Below are positions 21,501 to 31,544 of a stretch of 64,000 bases of DNA, piece by piece. The position numbers and the translations under genes were made by a program. The notes beneath the pieces are model-generated. The model did not search any database, had not been told where the DNA came from, and saw nothing but the letters and a program-made list of their open reading frames with translations. The stretch's first letter is position 1. Every line of letters begins with the position of its first letter. Origin of the DNA: Plutella xylostella (lineage: Eukaryota; Arthropoda; Insecta; Lepidoptera; Plutellidae); the NCBI RefSeq assembly GCF_932276165.1, contig NC_064000.1, positions 5,270,001 through 5,334,000 on the forward strand, read 5' to 3'.

Positions 21501-21516
21501 GCTTAACTTACCTTAA
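18514..21516 (+). CDS. Non-LTR retrotransposon endonuclease-reverse transcriptase, intact
   Basis: An unbroken frame of 1000 codons counted from the first ATG (18514); a TTG at 18454 is in frame and would add 20 codons. The N-terminal part is an APE-type endonuclease: NIRSLKKHF, E45 in ITEPN, YRPPRYF, D157 in GDININ and D227-H228 in SDH. The reverse transcriptase has KKGDRKNTSNYRPIAIL, motif A FYDFKKAFDTL (D628), motif B SGVPQGSGCGPL at about 684 and motif C FADD (D717, D718). The C-terminus has the NSLPQDIR...FKTKLKKYFL motif. There is no RNase H domain. The order and motifs fit the CR1/Jockey-like group. All catalytic residues are present, so it may be a young, active copy. Codon use is oddly patchy: four GC-rich blocks (about 18742-18822, 19231-19353, 19945-20075, 20452-20600) sit in otherwise very AT-rich coding sequence. 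Confidence 0.93.
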   Translation: MNRVVNKHGLCIFHINIRSLKKHFNELLVTLGKHLKHIDVLVITEPNISYDLLSLYHITGFNVNVFTRKGRSGGGILVYSREGLGARAAAALGGAGAMRAAECVAITLNYNNELLYLISIYRPPRYFNENRIQEFHLEFSNLLRKLPKNSNVIFCGDININILNKQDKDVLYYEQLLAEYGFTKCINDVTRREIVAGKLVESCLDHIYVRIPSALINSAVIKHKISDHYFISAVLQWKQTPASASAGGRGRAMTPAAAARGATRPPRVAAPPAPPATTTRRIIDNRMVKERLQNTNFSNLLNIECPIELYTSFIDIFANIYKDCTKTITIKENESNRNNKNWINTNLKNMIIERDKLFIIWSNDPKNMVKRLTYTKYRNKCTKVINKCKNEYDRQSILNCNNNLKKVWEVISKLLGNKKQSLDKQIINNMDSKDDLKDICDKFAENFSNDIEQIKHACDDKWISRDNYVNKANVSMRWQPVSNRAVKRVISDMAAGKAPGSDLVRMADLKLVVDEVSPILAKLINLSVTCHKFPNKLKETIVRPIHKKGDRKNTSNYRPIAILSSIDKIIEKCIVKQISAFLSKNSIIIDNQHGFQQGKSTNTLLSKFTDEINTHLENKKHIVAIFYDFKKAFDTLDTDTLLNAMEECGVGRPLNQWFREYLTARSYRVKVADTLSAEQRVRSGVPQGSGCGPLCYLMHVNSLCGALNYSSAYMFADDLCTLRAGFNLTDTCYSIQNDIDAVVRWSHDNGIVLNADKTKLLILHSPHLNLNESPPPLLTHSYSCLHNNLVNCQCKPIERVDCVTYLGVKIDNNFSWSQHIEYISDKLRILLGKFYHLSYKVPISTLKCLYFALVDSILDYALDCYGLTFKTYLDKLETLQTRFLKLLVNTKTKLECRDNYKKLYKICKILPVTVKFKYLLAIHNYKTCNNYLHPITHKHGTRSISEGKFEVPKVNNYYGDRTLKKRIPYLLNSLPQDIRQEPMLSKFKTKLKKYFLLNLP

Positions 21517-21692
21517 GTTCACCTCAGATTATAATTTTATTATTTGTTGTGATATTACCAATTATGTATAACAATACCTAAAACATAAAAAAGTATTTTG
21601 TTTAGTATAAGAGACTCCGATCCCACAGGCAAATTGTATACAAACAGTTTTGTGGGACTCATTGTAAAACTACAACTAATATGTAAGCTTAA

Positions 21693-21723
<31 letters not shown>
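21517..21723 (+). mobile_element. LINE 3' UTR and (TAAA)n tail
   Basis: About 175 bp of 3' UTR leads to a perfect (TAAA)n run at 21691-21723, the kind of simple-repeat tail that CR1-like and RTE-like elements carry in place of poly(A). An inverted-repeat element follows immediately, so the right target duplication cannot be read. Confidence 0.85.
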
Positions 21724-21724
<1 letters not shown>

Positions 21725-22036
21725 ATGACATAATCTGTGCAGAATTACACAACACCGGCAAAACACCTAGCACCAAAATATAAAGATAGGTGCGGTTAGG
21801 TGAACATGTTGGTCAGCTAAGCGTCCCCCTACATAGCGCCAATAATAATAACGCAGTTAAAACTCCTTGCACTAAAACCTAAACATAGAGCGTCTCCCCA
21901 TGTAGCCCCGCTTCGCTTTTGATGAACATGTGCACTTAACCGCTCCTCCTCGCTTTTCTCGTCATCGCACCTATCTTTAGGTTGTGGTGCTAGAGATTTT
22001 GATGGTGTTGTGTAATTTAACACAGATTATGTGATA
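21724..22036. mobile_element. DNA element with TIRs of over 70 bp
   Basis: The left end tatgacataatctgtg and right end cacagattatgtgata are inverted. The similarity continues inward through attacacaacacc and cctaaagataggtgcg. It encloses the gataggtgcg / gaggaggagcg module shared with the tandem repeats at 6650-7250. It is about 313 bp with no coding capacity. No target duplication is clear, because one flank is the LINE tail. Confidence 0.75.
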
Positions 22037-22102
22037 TGATAGAATATTTTATGCTAGATTATAGTATATTTTAATTGGTATAATAATATGAAATGTACAT
22101 GT

Positions 22103-22715
22103 TATCATCATCAGCCCATCATCATCCAATGCTGGACATAGGCCTCTCCCAAGGAGCGCCACAACACTCGGTCCTCGGTCTTTTGTATCCAGCCACTACC
22201 TACCTGCCTAAGCTTGCATATTTTGACAGCTATGTTGGTAACCTTAGTCCTCTGACGTATAACCTCTTTTCTGATAGGTACCATCCATTAGAGAAAACCC
22301 AAGCATAGCTCTCTCCATAGCACGCTGAGTGACTTTAAATCGGTGGACCAGTCCCACCATCAGTGTCCACGTCTCTGCACCATATTTCATAACTGGCAGG
22401 GCGCAATGGTTGAAGACTGTTGGATGCGCTTTTCAGCCTCCTTGTCGAAGTTGCTTCTGCCATAGAATAACAAGTACAAGTGCTAGTCTCGTTATTCTAT
22501 GCTTCTGCCTAGCCGAATAGTCTGCCTCCGGTAGTCATATTATTGCGCAACTTCGATAGTTGTCTCACGAACGATCACCGGCTCCGGTTTTATGTGAACA
22601 TTCTACATGACTTTTGTCTTGCCCAAGTTCATACGGAGGCTTACACGTTGCAAGAAGCATTAAGGCCTCTTAGCATCCAGCTGAGTTCCTGCAGAGATGT
22701 ATGTTCTATTATATT
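22103..22715 (-). pseudogene. RTE-like reverse transcriptase fragment, decayed
   Basis: Read on the minus strand, the right part gives a conserved RT phrase, SLRMNLGKTKVM, after a GTQLDAKRP-like stretch. The left part carries the usual RTE C-terminal DNA, ending at gagaggcctatgtccagc. Frames are broken and no catalytic YADD box remains. A 40-bp micro-element at 22462-22501 interrupts it. Confidence 0.65.
22454..22509. mobile_element. 40-bp micro-MITE with 8-bp target duplication
   Basis: cttctgcc occurs at 22454-22461 and 22502-22509. Between them is atagaataac ... gttattctatg, an inverted repeat with 10-11-bp arms. It interrupts the RTE fragment, so the empty site can be inferred. An 8-bp duplication is typical of hAT elements, and 40 bp is extremely small for one. 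Confidence 0.6.
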
Positions 22716-22724
22716 CTATTCTAC

Positions 22725-23659
22725 TAGGGCAACCCGGGGTAAGACGGGGTTGCTAAGGGAAAATAAAAAAAACAACAGGTATTTATAACCACAACGTAAT
22801 CAATTATTTATGGCTCATTAGGAACTTAATGACGAACACTTTGGCACCGCTTTTGCCAAAATAGTAATCATTACAATTGACTTATTTTAAGAAATGTAAA
22901 AAATGGGAAATAAACCATCTTGCCCCGTGTAAGATGGGGTAAGTATACTAGGTAGGTGGGGAACAAAACATACAAACACTTCTTCTGTGTTTTTATTGTC
23001 AACACCAGCACCTGCAGTGTGAGCCCAACGCCTGCACCTTTGACATCCGACCCAGTTTTCCTTAGATTTAAAGTAGGACTGTTGATATCCTCACAGCAGA
23101 GGTAGACACAGTCATCTTCGTTGTTATTCTTCTTCGTAGGCAGTATCTGCTTTGTGTTTTTAGCCAACTTCCCTGAAGCCCTTTTAGAGCCCCTCTTCAA
23201 TGTCAAATATCGGGTTAGAGAAAAAAAAAACTTCACCAAGCTTGATCCATACACCATCTTGCCCCACCAAAATTACCCCGTCTTGCCCCACGTAATATTT
23301 TTTATAAAAATAATTCATTAAAAAAAACTTTCAATGTTAAAGTAATTTTGCACATATCTAAACAAAGCGTACCAAACCTTAAATAAAAACACACAATTAC
23401 CAAAAATGCCACTGTTTTACTTACTGTGTTGTGACGTTGTTTCTACCGGTCAACACTAACATGGACACTACGACACACGACAAACAATTGAGCTTACACA
23501 AAAAACTCATTCGCTCACACCTGATGTCACTGGCGCACTAAAGGTCAATCATTTAAGCCTTTCTGTTGGCTAATTACTCAGATTCCTAAGATGTACAGTT
23601 GCATATATGTGGGTGGCCCTGTCTTACCCCGCGACCCCGTCTTACCCGGGGTTTGCCTA
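22725..23659. mobile_element. TA-flanked element with GGGGTAAGACGGGG-type ends
   Basis: The element spans 22727-23657 (931 bp) and is flanked by TA on both sides. The left end gggcaacccggggtaagacg pairs with the right end cgtcttacccggggtttgcc. Variants of the terminal words recur inside: cttgccccgtgtaagatgg near 22919 and accccgtcttgccccac near 23274, with more at 23619. The minus-strand frame of 128 codons (22871-23257) has no recognisable domain and is probably a by-product. TA duplication suggests the Tc1/mariner superfamily. Confidence 0.75.
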
Positions 23660-23689
23660 TCTGTGGGAGGTGTAAGTACCTGCACCTGG

Positions 23690-23865
23690 CTCTGGCTGGG
23701 TTGGTGGGTTCACATATTATCTAGATGTGCTAAATCAATAGGTAGATATGCAGGATTCATCACGATGTTTTCCTTCACCGTAAGTACATGTCAGCGCTGG
23801 AATTCGCACCCGCATCACTGGCGTGGGAAGCGGGCGCTTACCCGACTGGGCTACCACCGATCTTA
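23690..23865 (-). mobile_element. SINE or LINE 3' fragment with a tRNA-like end
   Basis: The minus strand reads as a tRNA-like stretch (gtagcccagtcgggtaagcg, then gatgcgggtgcgaattcc as a B-box-like part). Further in are cggtgaaggaaaacatcgtg and a gcaggtgcaggta phrase. The cgatgttttcc word also occurs at 37841-37850. It resembles Metulj-type SINEs as I remember them from butterflies. Confidence 0.5.
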
Positions 23866-24078
23866 TTTATACATAACGTTCATTATAATTTATGTTGTGA
23901 TTGTTATTATTAATGTAATATTATATATTTCGTTTTTATACATCGCGATACGCACCCGTTTTAACGCACTGCAAAAAGAGGTAATTTGACTAGTCCTGTA
24001 GGTAATATGTCAGTGATCGGTATTACCTGTATTACAGGTAAAAGATGGTAAAGATATGTTAATTTGCCTAATCATTCA
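23866..24078. other. Unassigned
   Basis: AT-rich, with no gene or repeat recognised apart from two close copies of ttacctgta near 24025-24040. Confidence 0.3.
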
Positions 24079-24640
24079 TACCACGGCGATGAAAACATAA
24101 GTGACGGAAATGAATAACCTGGCCACGGAAATGAATAACCTAACCACGGCAATGAATACAAATTATTTTACAAGACATGGCAATGATTTTTTTTTCATCG
24201 CCGTGGCTTTTTTTTCATTGCCATAGCAAATATTGGCCACGGAAGCCACGGAAATGAAAGCATGGCGATGAAAACCAAGGTATTAAATATAAATAACTAA
24301 AAAAGTATTAACTATTCGAAGAAATAAACACTTTATAAGGTAAATATTTTCAAAATGCTTTCTTTTGAATGCTTACTCTAGAAGACAAACTTAATTTTAA
24401 AGAAGTTATATCTATCCACGGCAATGAAAGAAAAAATGTCCAGTCCCCAAAATTTTTACTGATTTTCACTATAGCGCAAAAACGCGGGCACCGATGTAGG
24501 TACCTCCTTCTACGTTGAGCAGTTAGGCGATACTTGTAAGAAACGTTTAGCGCACTGAGGGGGGCACCCAAGTTCATAGGTAAAACAATATCCTTGATCA
24601 TGTTTAGGCCACGGCGATGAACAGAAGTTCTGGGACACAT
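24079..24640. repeat. Cluster of CACGGCAATGAAA motifs in both orientations
   Basis: Copies with c/a and a/g variants start near 24081, 24102, 24123, 24144, 24176, 24246, 24261, 24417 and 24608. Two inverted copies (catcgccgtgg, cattgccatag) lie at 24197-24226 after T tracts, forming hairpins with the direct copies. Spacing is loose (about 20 bp at first, then 30-190 bp). One more copy lies beyond the palindromic array at 25921. This looks like the degraded flanks of one larger element. Confidence 0.7.
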
Positions 24641-24714
24641 GAATTTTCACTTACCGTTCGTTATATTCTTTATATATTTCAATAAAAGAGCATGGGCAAA
24701 AATATATGGGAGCT

Positions 24715-25785
24715 GGGACCACCCTCCAATAGCAATAAGACTAACATCGTTGGATAGGTCTTGTCAATAGGAATAACTTTTGCTTTGACAGCTTTGTTGT
24801 CACAGTTGTCCGTTCAGAGATATTTGACTTATAAGTTCCGATACTCGTCAGTTCATCTTACTGCTATTGGAGGATGGACCACCCTCCAATAGCAGTAAGA
24901 CTAACGTCGTTGGATAGGTCTTGTCAATAGGAATAACTTTTGCTTGGACAGCTTTGTTGTCACAGTTGTCCGTTTAGAGATATTTGACTTATAAGTTCCG
25001 ATACTCGTCAGTTCATCTTACTGCTATTGGAGGATGGACCACCCTCCAATAGCAGTAAGACTAACGTCGTTGGATAGGTCTTGTCAATAGAAATAACTTT
25101 TGCTTTGACAGCTTTGTTGTCTTAGTTGTCCGTTCAGAGATATTTGACTTATAAGTTCCGATACTCGTCAGTTCATCTTACTGCTATTGGAGGCTGGACC
25201 ACCCTCCAATAGCAGTAAGACTAACGTCGTTGGATAGGTCTTGTCAATTGGAATAACTTTTGCTTTGACAGCTTTGTTGTCACAGTTGTCCGTTCAGAGA
25301 TTTATGACATATAAGTTCCGATGATGAACTGACGACTATCGGAACTTATAAGTCAAATATCTCTGAAAGGACAACTGTGACAACAAAGCTGTCATAGCAA
25401 AAGTTATTCCTATTGACAAGACCTATCCAACGATGTTAGTCTTAATGCTATTGGAGGGTGGTCCAGCCTCCAATAGCAGTAAGATGAACTGACGAGTATC
25501 GGAACTTATAAGTCAAATATCTCCGAACGGACAACTGTGACAACAAAGCTGTCATAGCAAAAGTTATTCCTATTGACAAGACCTATCCAACGATGTTAGT
25601 CTTAATGCTATTGGAGGGTGGTCCAGCCTCCAATAGCAGTAAGATGAACTGACGAGTATCGGAACTTATAAGTCAAATATCTCCGAACGGACAACTGTGA
25701 CAACAAAGCTGTCATAGCAAAAGTTATTCCTATTGACAAGACCTATCCAACGATGTTAGTCTTAATGCTATTGGAGGGTGGTCCC
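24715..25785. repeat. Palindromic array: four forward and three reversed copies of a 160-bp inverted-repeat unit
   Basis: Marker ggataggtc starts at 24755, 24912, 25072 and 25232 (periods 157, 160, 160). Its complement ends at 25428, 25588 and 25748 (160, 160). The centre of symmetry is near 25330. Each unit itself has inverted ends, cctccaatagcagtaag and cttactgctattggagg, like a MITE. The outer ends are gggaccaccctccaatag and ctattggagggtggtccc. Units differ by few bases, so the amplification is recent. There is no coding capacity. Read-through transcription would give a very long hairpin RNA. Confidence 0.9.
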
Positions 25786-26100
25786 AATCTGCCCATTGTC
25801 ATTTATTCCGTGACATTACTTTAACTATTAATGTATCAAATGAATCTAAGTTTAACTATCAATACTCAATATTTTTTCATCAATGAAGAATAATACAAAA
25901 CGTGGTGACGTGGGGACAGACACGGCAATGAAAGATTTGGAGGTTTAATGTTTTTTTTTTAAATATCCATTAATCATTTTAAAACAATATTTAGTGCTAC
26001 ACATAGATAACTATTTCACTTAACCGGAAAAAAATATTAGAAAATTATAACTTGGTTTTTTAGTACCGATTTCATTGATGCCACGCAATTTTTGGCTGCG
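25786..26100. repeat. Right flank with CACGGCAATGAAA motifs
   Basis: One clear copy (cacggcaatgaaag) lies at 25921 and a weaker inverted one (atttcattgatgccacg) at 26062-26078. They match the cluster left of the palindromic array, suggesting that both flanks belong to one host element. Confidence 0.5.
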
Positions 26101-29100
26101 GGAAATTCACCCAAAGGCGAGGACAGAGTGTTGGGACGTTTTAACTGTTTTAAGTCGAGGCCTAAGTCCATTTTTGGATGATTACGGACTGATAATGAAA
26201 TAAGCTACGGAACTCAACCTAAGAAAATTATTTTTCGTTACTTTTCTTGTTCGGGGACCTCAAAGGTCCACGTAAACCGCAAATTACCTATTGTTTATTG
26301 TCCTTAACCTGGCATGTACTTACCTTCCTTCTTCAGTGACAATGCCAAGGGACTACAGCCCTTCTCTCATTGAAATAAGATTCAATGGAAGGCTGTCTTT
26401 AGTGCATCAGTAAAATAATGCGGTCTATATGCGTGGTTGGATTATTTTAAGCTGATTCTGTGTGATTTGTTAACCATAACATGAGTGAAGTTGAAAACAC
26501 CTAAATAGTTATAATTTGTCAACCTTCGAGATATACCTATAGTTTTGTCAAGGCAACATAGCTCTTACATAGCGATTATGGCCGGTTTACATTTATACCC
26601 CTAAATTTATAGAGCGTTTTGACACTTTACAATAGGTTTAAAATTTACAGTAAAGAGTAGGTATATTACCAAATTTATTGTAAGTATTGTAATTTATTGT
26701 AAAGAGTCGAAACTCGTGTGCTTTAAAGACAATTTTAATTGACATGTTGACATGTTGTAAATTCACAATACGGTCTATGAATTTGAGGAATAATATACAA
26801 CGAGAACGAGACATACCTTGGATGATAATAGTATTACCAGTGAGTACCAATTTCTATCGATATTATGCCAAGTGCTCTGCAAGTAAAATGACTTCACTAC
26901 CTTATTTCTTAAAAGAATAAGTAGTTACCGTCTTAAGTAACACGCCATATAAGTCAAACGCGTGTCTTTACTATCGCCGATATTTTCCCAAGGAAAGCAA
27001 AAACCTTATAAAGGTATTGTTTCCAACGCTTCCACCTTATTTCCTATTTGACTTCCTAGATGCAAACCTTCGGTGTGTCCTCTACATAATTAAATAAGTT
27101 ATTAGCTAATCATAGACTATAGAGGATAAGAATTATGTCTATGGATTTCAAGGCTTGTCTATGGATGATTGACGATCAATTTATCAGGATATTGTTGAGA
27201 CGACACCGTTTTAAGAGTAGGTAATTATCTCTGTAAATTGATGTCATTTGTAAATGTGTTGAGGAAATGTTTACATAGAAAAGTATTGTTAACGTATCAG
27301 GTGATATATGGGATGTGATAACTTTAATGGTTGGTATATTCTTGTAAGTTCAGTAGCATCCGAAAGTAACCATCATAAAATTATCAATGTACCTACACTT
27401 TTTTACCCACCAGTTCAGTTTCTTTATTGCCATAAATTAGGTACATGTAGGTTGCTTAGATGTATGTATGTACAAAACAGTGTAAATTAGTTTCAATGTA
27501 ATTTTACCGCTTAGAGAGTGTAGCACAATATATTACTTATATTACATATTTTGAAAAAAAAAAGTTTGTAAATAAGTACATTAAATTTTTAGCACCATAA
27601 ATTAAGTAATTAACTATTAATTTACAATTACATTATCCAATTGTCTGAAAAGGTCAGACAAAAGACAAACACCGAATAAATATTTAAGCTTAAAATATAG
27701 CTTACATTGCGACATAATTTCATAGATGCATTTACTTTTTAATTATAATATATGTTAAATAATGAAATAATCATTATTATTTTAATACACTCCACCCCTC
27801 TGAGTTATCCCCTTCTTTGACATTCTGTATTTAAATTATATCATCACCAAGCGTGTGCACCTTATGCCTTAGTGGCGTAACAATACGAAGCAAAGTGGTC
27901 TGACTCAGTCACCTGATTACAACACCCAATGCATCCTTTTCAAAAAACTAGTGCATGTTAATGTATGCAATAGTCAGTGCTCGCTTCGTGTTTTACTCAA
28001 ATCTTGTGTAGTTTTAATTTGTTCTTCTAGACCACGGGTCCTGTTTTGCATAAGACCTACTTTTTTACCCCGTGAAAAGTATGAGTGTAATTTTGCGGCT
28101 GTGGTAGTGGTAATATACTTGGTTGTACTCGTAATAACGGATTCTTCGAGAGGAAACCCATTTGCTAAATATCGGCGTATGGTGGTATTTTCAGGGACTA
28201 TTTAAATGGGTTTTATCCTTTATCCTAAATATATGTGCATGTTATTAGTTTGTTATATCATGTTGATTTAATTTCCTCGCATTTGTTGTGTTTACCTCGT
28301 GCCCCTTATTTAGTTCCCAAGGCGGGGTTTGGCGCCTGATCGTAGCTTCCTCTTTCTTGCTTTCACCCCTTGAGTAACACTGAACTATAATACCTCAAAA
28401 AAATCGCTGCTGATAGAGTCACCAATCTTTAATTTTAAATCTAGATAGTCTATCTAAGACTGATAAAGAACCTAGATAATCTAGCATGCTAACTGTGCAA
28501 GCAATCACGTTTTACTGCGTTGGTTGCCTATCACTTGAGGTTACGTAGAAAACGTGTTCTTTATTCAAAATTATTTGAACTGCTCGAACGCACCGACCCA
28601 CTTTTTTTTCTAATTATATTAATAGGTTGCATGCAAAGAGTTCATATCGTGAGGTTGGCACGATAGTCAACTCAATTTTTGGTGATGTTTTTTATCTGGT
28701 CGAATTTTAATTTGATTTTGTTGACCTTGACGATCAGTCTGACGACCTTCAAATCGAGCAGGTGTAGTATAATTTTCTTTTTAAACACCTAGCTGTATTA
28801 TATGATCGTTCTATGACTTTCTCAATTTTGCGAAAAGTCATAGAATAAAATATGTTGTTAAGAATCCTGAGTCACTTTTTTCGGCTGTAAGTATATTAAT
28901 GATTTATTCATAAATGAGGGAACAGAATATTTTATAATCGTGAAATCACATATCAATGTTCTTAAAATAGAATACAACGCTATAATAGACTATAAAAAAA
29001 ACAATAGCTTTTTTAAGTTTAATCTAGAAGGTACATCTAGCATTGAACCAAAACTGACCGGTCAGCAACGGAAGTTCATTCAGACAGATTAAAAAATAGA

Positions 29101-29584
29101 CTAAAGAATAGGTATCTAGATCTTGCAATATGAATGATTAATAGTCGTAAATTACTAATAGGCTAAGGATACACGACAAATAATTTTAATTACTTACAAG
29201 AGACGAAAAAGTTCCACTTGTCATTAACGTTCCATATTTCACTGGCACCTTTTCATTGCTTGTGTTGTCTTGAGTTGTAAGTGTACGAGTATTATTTTGT
29301 ATCATCATTACTCCTTAGTGTTCATGTAACAGACCACTGTACACAAGTTTTCTTAAAGAAAGGTCAGTTATTTTGCAGGTTCTCTCTATTTAGGTATGTT
29401 ATTTGCCCTTCTCCAGTTATATATAGTGAGTCAAAATAATCAATATTCATAATCACACCGGTAAACAGTGAGTATTTCTAAATCTAAATAACCAGTTACG
29501 ACACCTACCTATACGTATCCTTCACATAAGCTATCGTTTGCAACAATATTAGACGTTTCCGTTTGTATGTAAAATCGATATTTA
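26101..29584. other. Long AT-rich stretch without recognised genes
   Basis: No frame has domain support. A hairpin at 28808-28845 (ttctatgacttt / aaaagtcatagaa) may be a tiny inverted-repeat element. A possible minus-strand donor (aaggaag|gtaagt) lies at about 26326-26338 without further support. Confidence 0.3.
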
Positions 29585-29873
29585 TTAGGGTGGGTCTACG
29601 CTAGACAAACCGAGCACGAGCGGAGCCATTCAGGTATCGTCGTTCACGGTGTCAAGTGTGGACGTACAACGAACCTACAACGAGCACTGTCCTCGAACGC
29701 CCAGCAAAACCCTTTGTGTTCGTCAAAAAACCGACAACATGCGGCACGCAGCCGAGCACGAACGAAATGTTCGCAGCGCGCTCGTTCGGGGCTTGTAGTC
29801 GTCCACACTATACGAATTGTGTTCGGCTCGTGCTCCGCTCGTGCTCGGTTCGTCTAGCGTAGACCCACCTTTA
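29585..29873. mobile_element. MITE with long perfect-type TIRs flanked by TTA
   Basis: The element is 29588-29870 (283 bp), with TTA at 29585-29587 and 29871-29873. The ends gggtgggtctacgctagac and gtctagcgtagacccacc are inverted, and the match continues through aaccgagcacgagcggagc. GC content is high relative to the flanks. The TTA target and G-rich ends fit PIF/Harbinger. The reading frames of 68 and 102 codons here are by-products. Confidence 0.8.
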
Positions 29874-31125
29874 CATAGATACTTGATGTGTCTAAAGGTC
29901 TGTTCACACTATACCGATATTCTGTATCAAATCGTGGTAAGTACCAAAAATTATGATCACTTTCTTTGTAGATACATAGTAGACAGACATAAATACTTAT
30001 CCAATTTGCCGTTTTATGCAAATCTGCCTACAGAAAGATCACCCATGAAAATGCATGATATATATATAACTTTAAAAAAATCTACCTACTTACTGTATAC
30101 AACCCTGTATGCAGTAAATATGTAGTTTTTATTTTATTTTTATATCAGAATATTAAATAAAATGTTAAATTTATCCCTAGGAACTTATTATAAAACTATA
30201 TTTACCCATAAGTATCGTTATTTTATAAAAAACACAAGATATTGCAGATTCAAACATAAAACATAGGATTTTCTGAACACTTACATACTCTTGCCTTCTT
30301 AACGCAAAGATCTCATTATAACAACTTAATTTAAACATTTAAGTGTTACCTACATGGAATATACTATCACGTAGGGGACTATTAATTACTAATAAGTACC
30401 TTATTAATAACAGAGTTAATGGCATCCTTCAATACATTTTATATATAGAGGTATTTTTTATAAACCGCATATCGCAACCTAATTTGTAAAATAAAAATCT
30501 ACTTAGTTTATTTTTTTTATGCGCATAGAACTTTCATTTTGGACCCCCGTTGAAGTCTTTTACTTGGCGAACCGAAAATGTTGATATGCGCTACGAAAAA
30601 AAAAATATATACACAAAATAAGCTAATTATAAACATGTTATATACATAACTGTAATTGAATTTGATCATGAAATGTGAAAATGAACCTATGGGCAGACAC
30701 CTCTGGCGAGGTCTTTATTTTAACTATGTACCATGTTACATTTTTGGAAAATATTTAGATTTTTTCTTTTTACAAAGTTACCTAATGTTTTCATTAGTGG
30801 GAGTAGACAGTGATCAAAGTGAGCCTTTGCTAATGAGTATGCCATACCCTGGCACATATATATTTTTAAGGATGTACATTTCCCCCCAGAAAAACGGTAG
30901 GTAGGTGAAATAAAATCCAAGAATAAAACAAAACCCATAAAAATGCCAGCAAGAAAAAACTGACAAAAAATATTCGCGGTATTTTTTTCAGCACCAGCCA
31001 AAAAGGCAAAGATACTTCAAGCATCCAGCCTAACCCCACTACGCTTGAAAATGGAATTGGCAGTGTGGGGAGGCTTCCGCGGCCAGTCGCCCTGTCGCCG
31101 TCGCCCGCGTCGCTAGCGCGCGGCA
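29874..31125. other. Unassigned; approach to a candidate promoter
   Basis: AT-rich to about 31000, then steadily GC-richer. A short repeat phrase at 30541-30575 matches 10938-10975. No gene. Confidence 0.3.
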
Positions 31126-31341
31126 TCAGTTTTCCACACACCGGAAAAATTGTGTCGCGAGTGCCTTGGACGCCTTAATAAAAAAAAAACAACTAGGCAC
31201 TATATTCTCTGTGGCTGTTTTCTTCTTTTTCTAAATTCAAAACTGTGATGGATTATGTGCATGGCTGGTAATAAGTGTGCGAAAAGTGTTTTCCTTTCGA
31301 GTGCGCCGGGGCCTCCCTTTCGTCGATAGTTCAATCTACAA
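31126..31341 (+). promoter_or_regulatory. Candidate core promoter and non-coding first exon
   Basis: A GC-rich block (about 31075-31125) is followed by an arthropod initiator-type TCAGTT at 31126-31131. About 210 bp downstream is a good donor, ctacaa|gtgagt, at 31341/31342. The stretch between has only short upstream frames (MDYVHGW, and a 22-codon frame starting MAGNKC), as expected of a 5' UTR. No TATA box is evident. It would be an alternative first exon of the same long plus-strand gene proposed for the ratchet sites. Confidence 0.4.
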
Positions 31342-31508
31342 GTGAGTATTTTTGATTTTCCAATAAGTTTCTTACCTTACATTATTCGCACAGAAGTAAT
31401 AAAAACATACTGACTTGCCTCAGTTGTCACGATTGTACTTACTTATCTATTGTGTAAGGACATAGGTACTAGGTATCCGTCGGGAAATAATACCTACCTA
31501 TTTTGGTA

Positions 31509-31512
<4 letters not shown>

Positions 31513-31538
<26 letters not shown>
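31513..31538. repeat. (AT)n microsatellite
   Basis: An uninterrupted at/ta run of about 13 units. Confidence 0.9.

Positions 31539-31544
<6 letters not shown>

Noticed and set aside
22871..23257. 128-codon minus frame inside the GGGGTAAGACGGGG element
   Set aside because: No DDE/D or helix-turn-helix signature is visible, and it overlaps the repeated motifs.
24715..25785. CRISPR-like regular spacing of repeats
   Set aside because: Units are 160 bp, adjacent, inverted and in a eukaryotic context; there are no short repeats with unique spacers.
26320..26345. Possible minus-strand donor aaggaag|gtaagt
   Set aside because: No open coding block or acceptor nearby.
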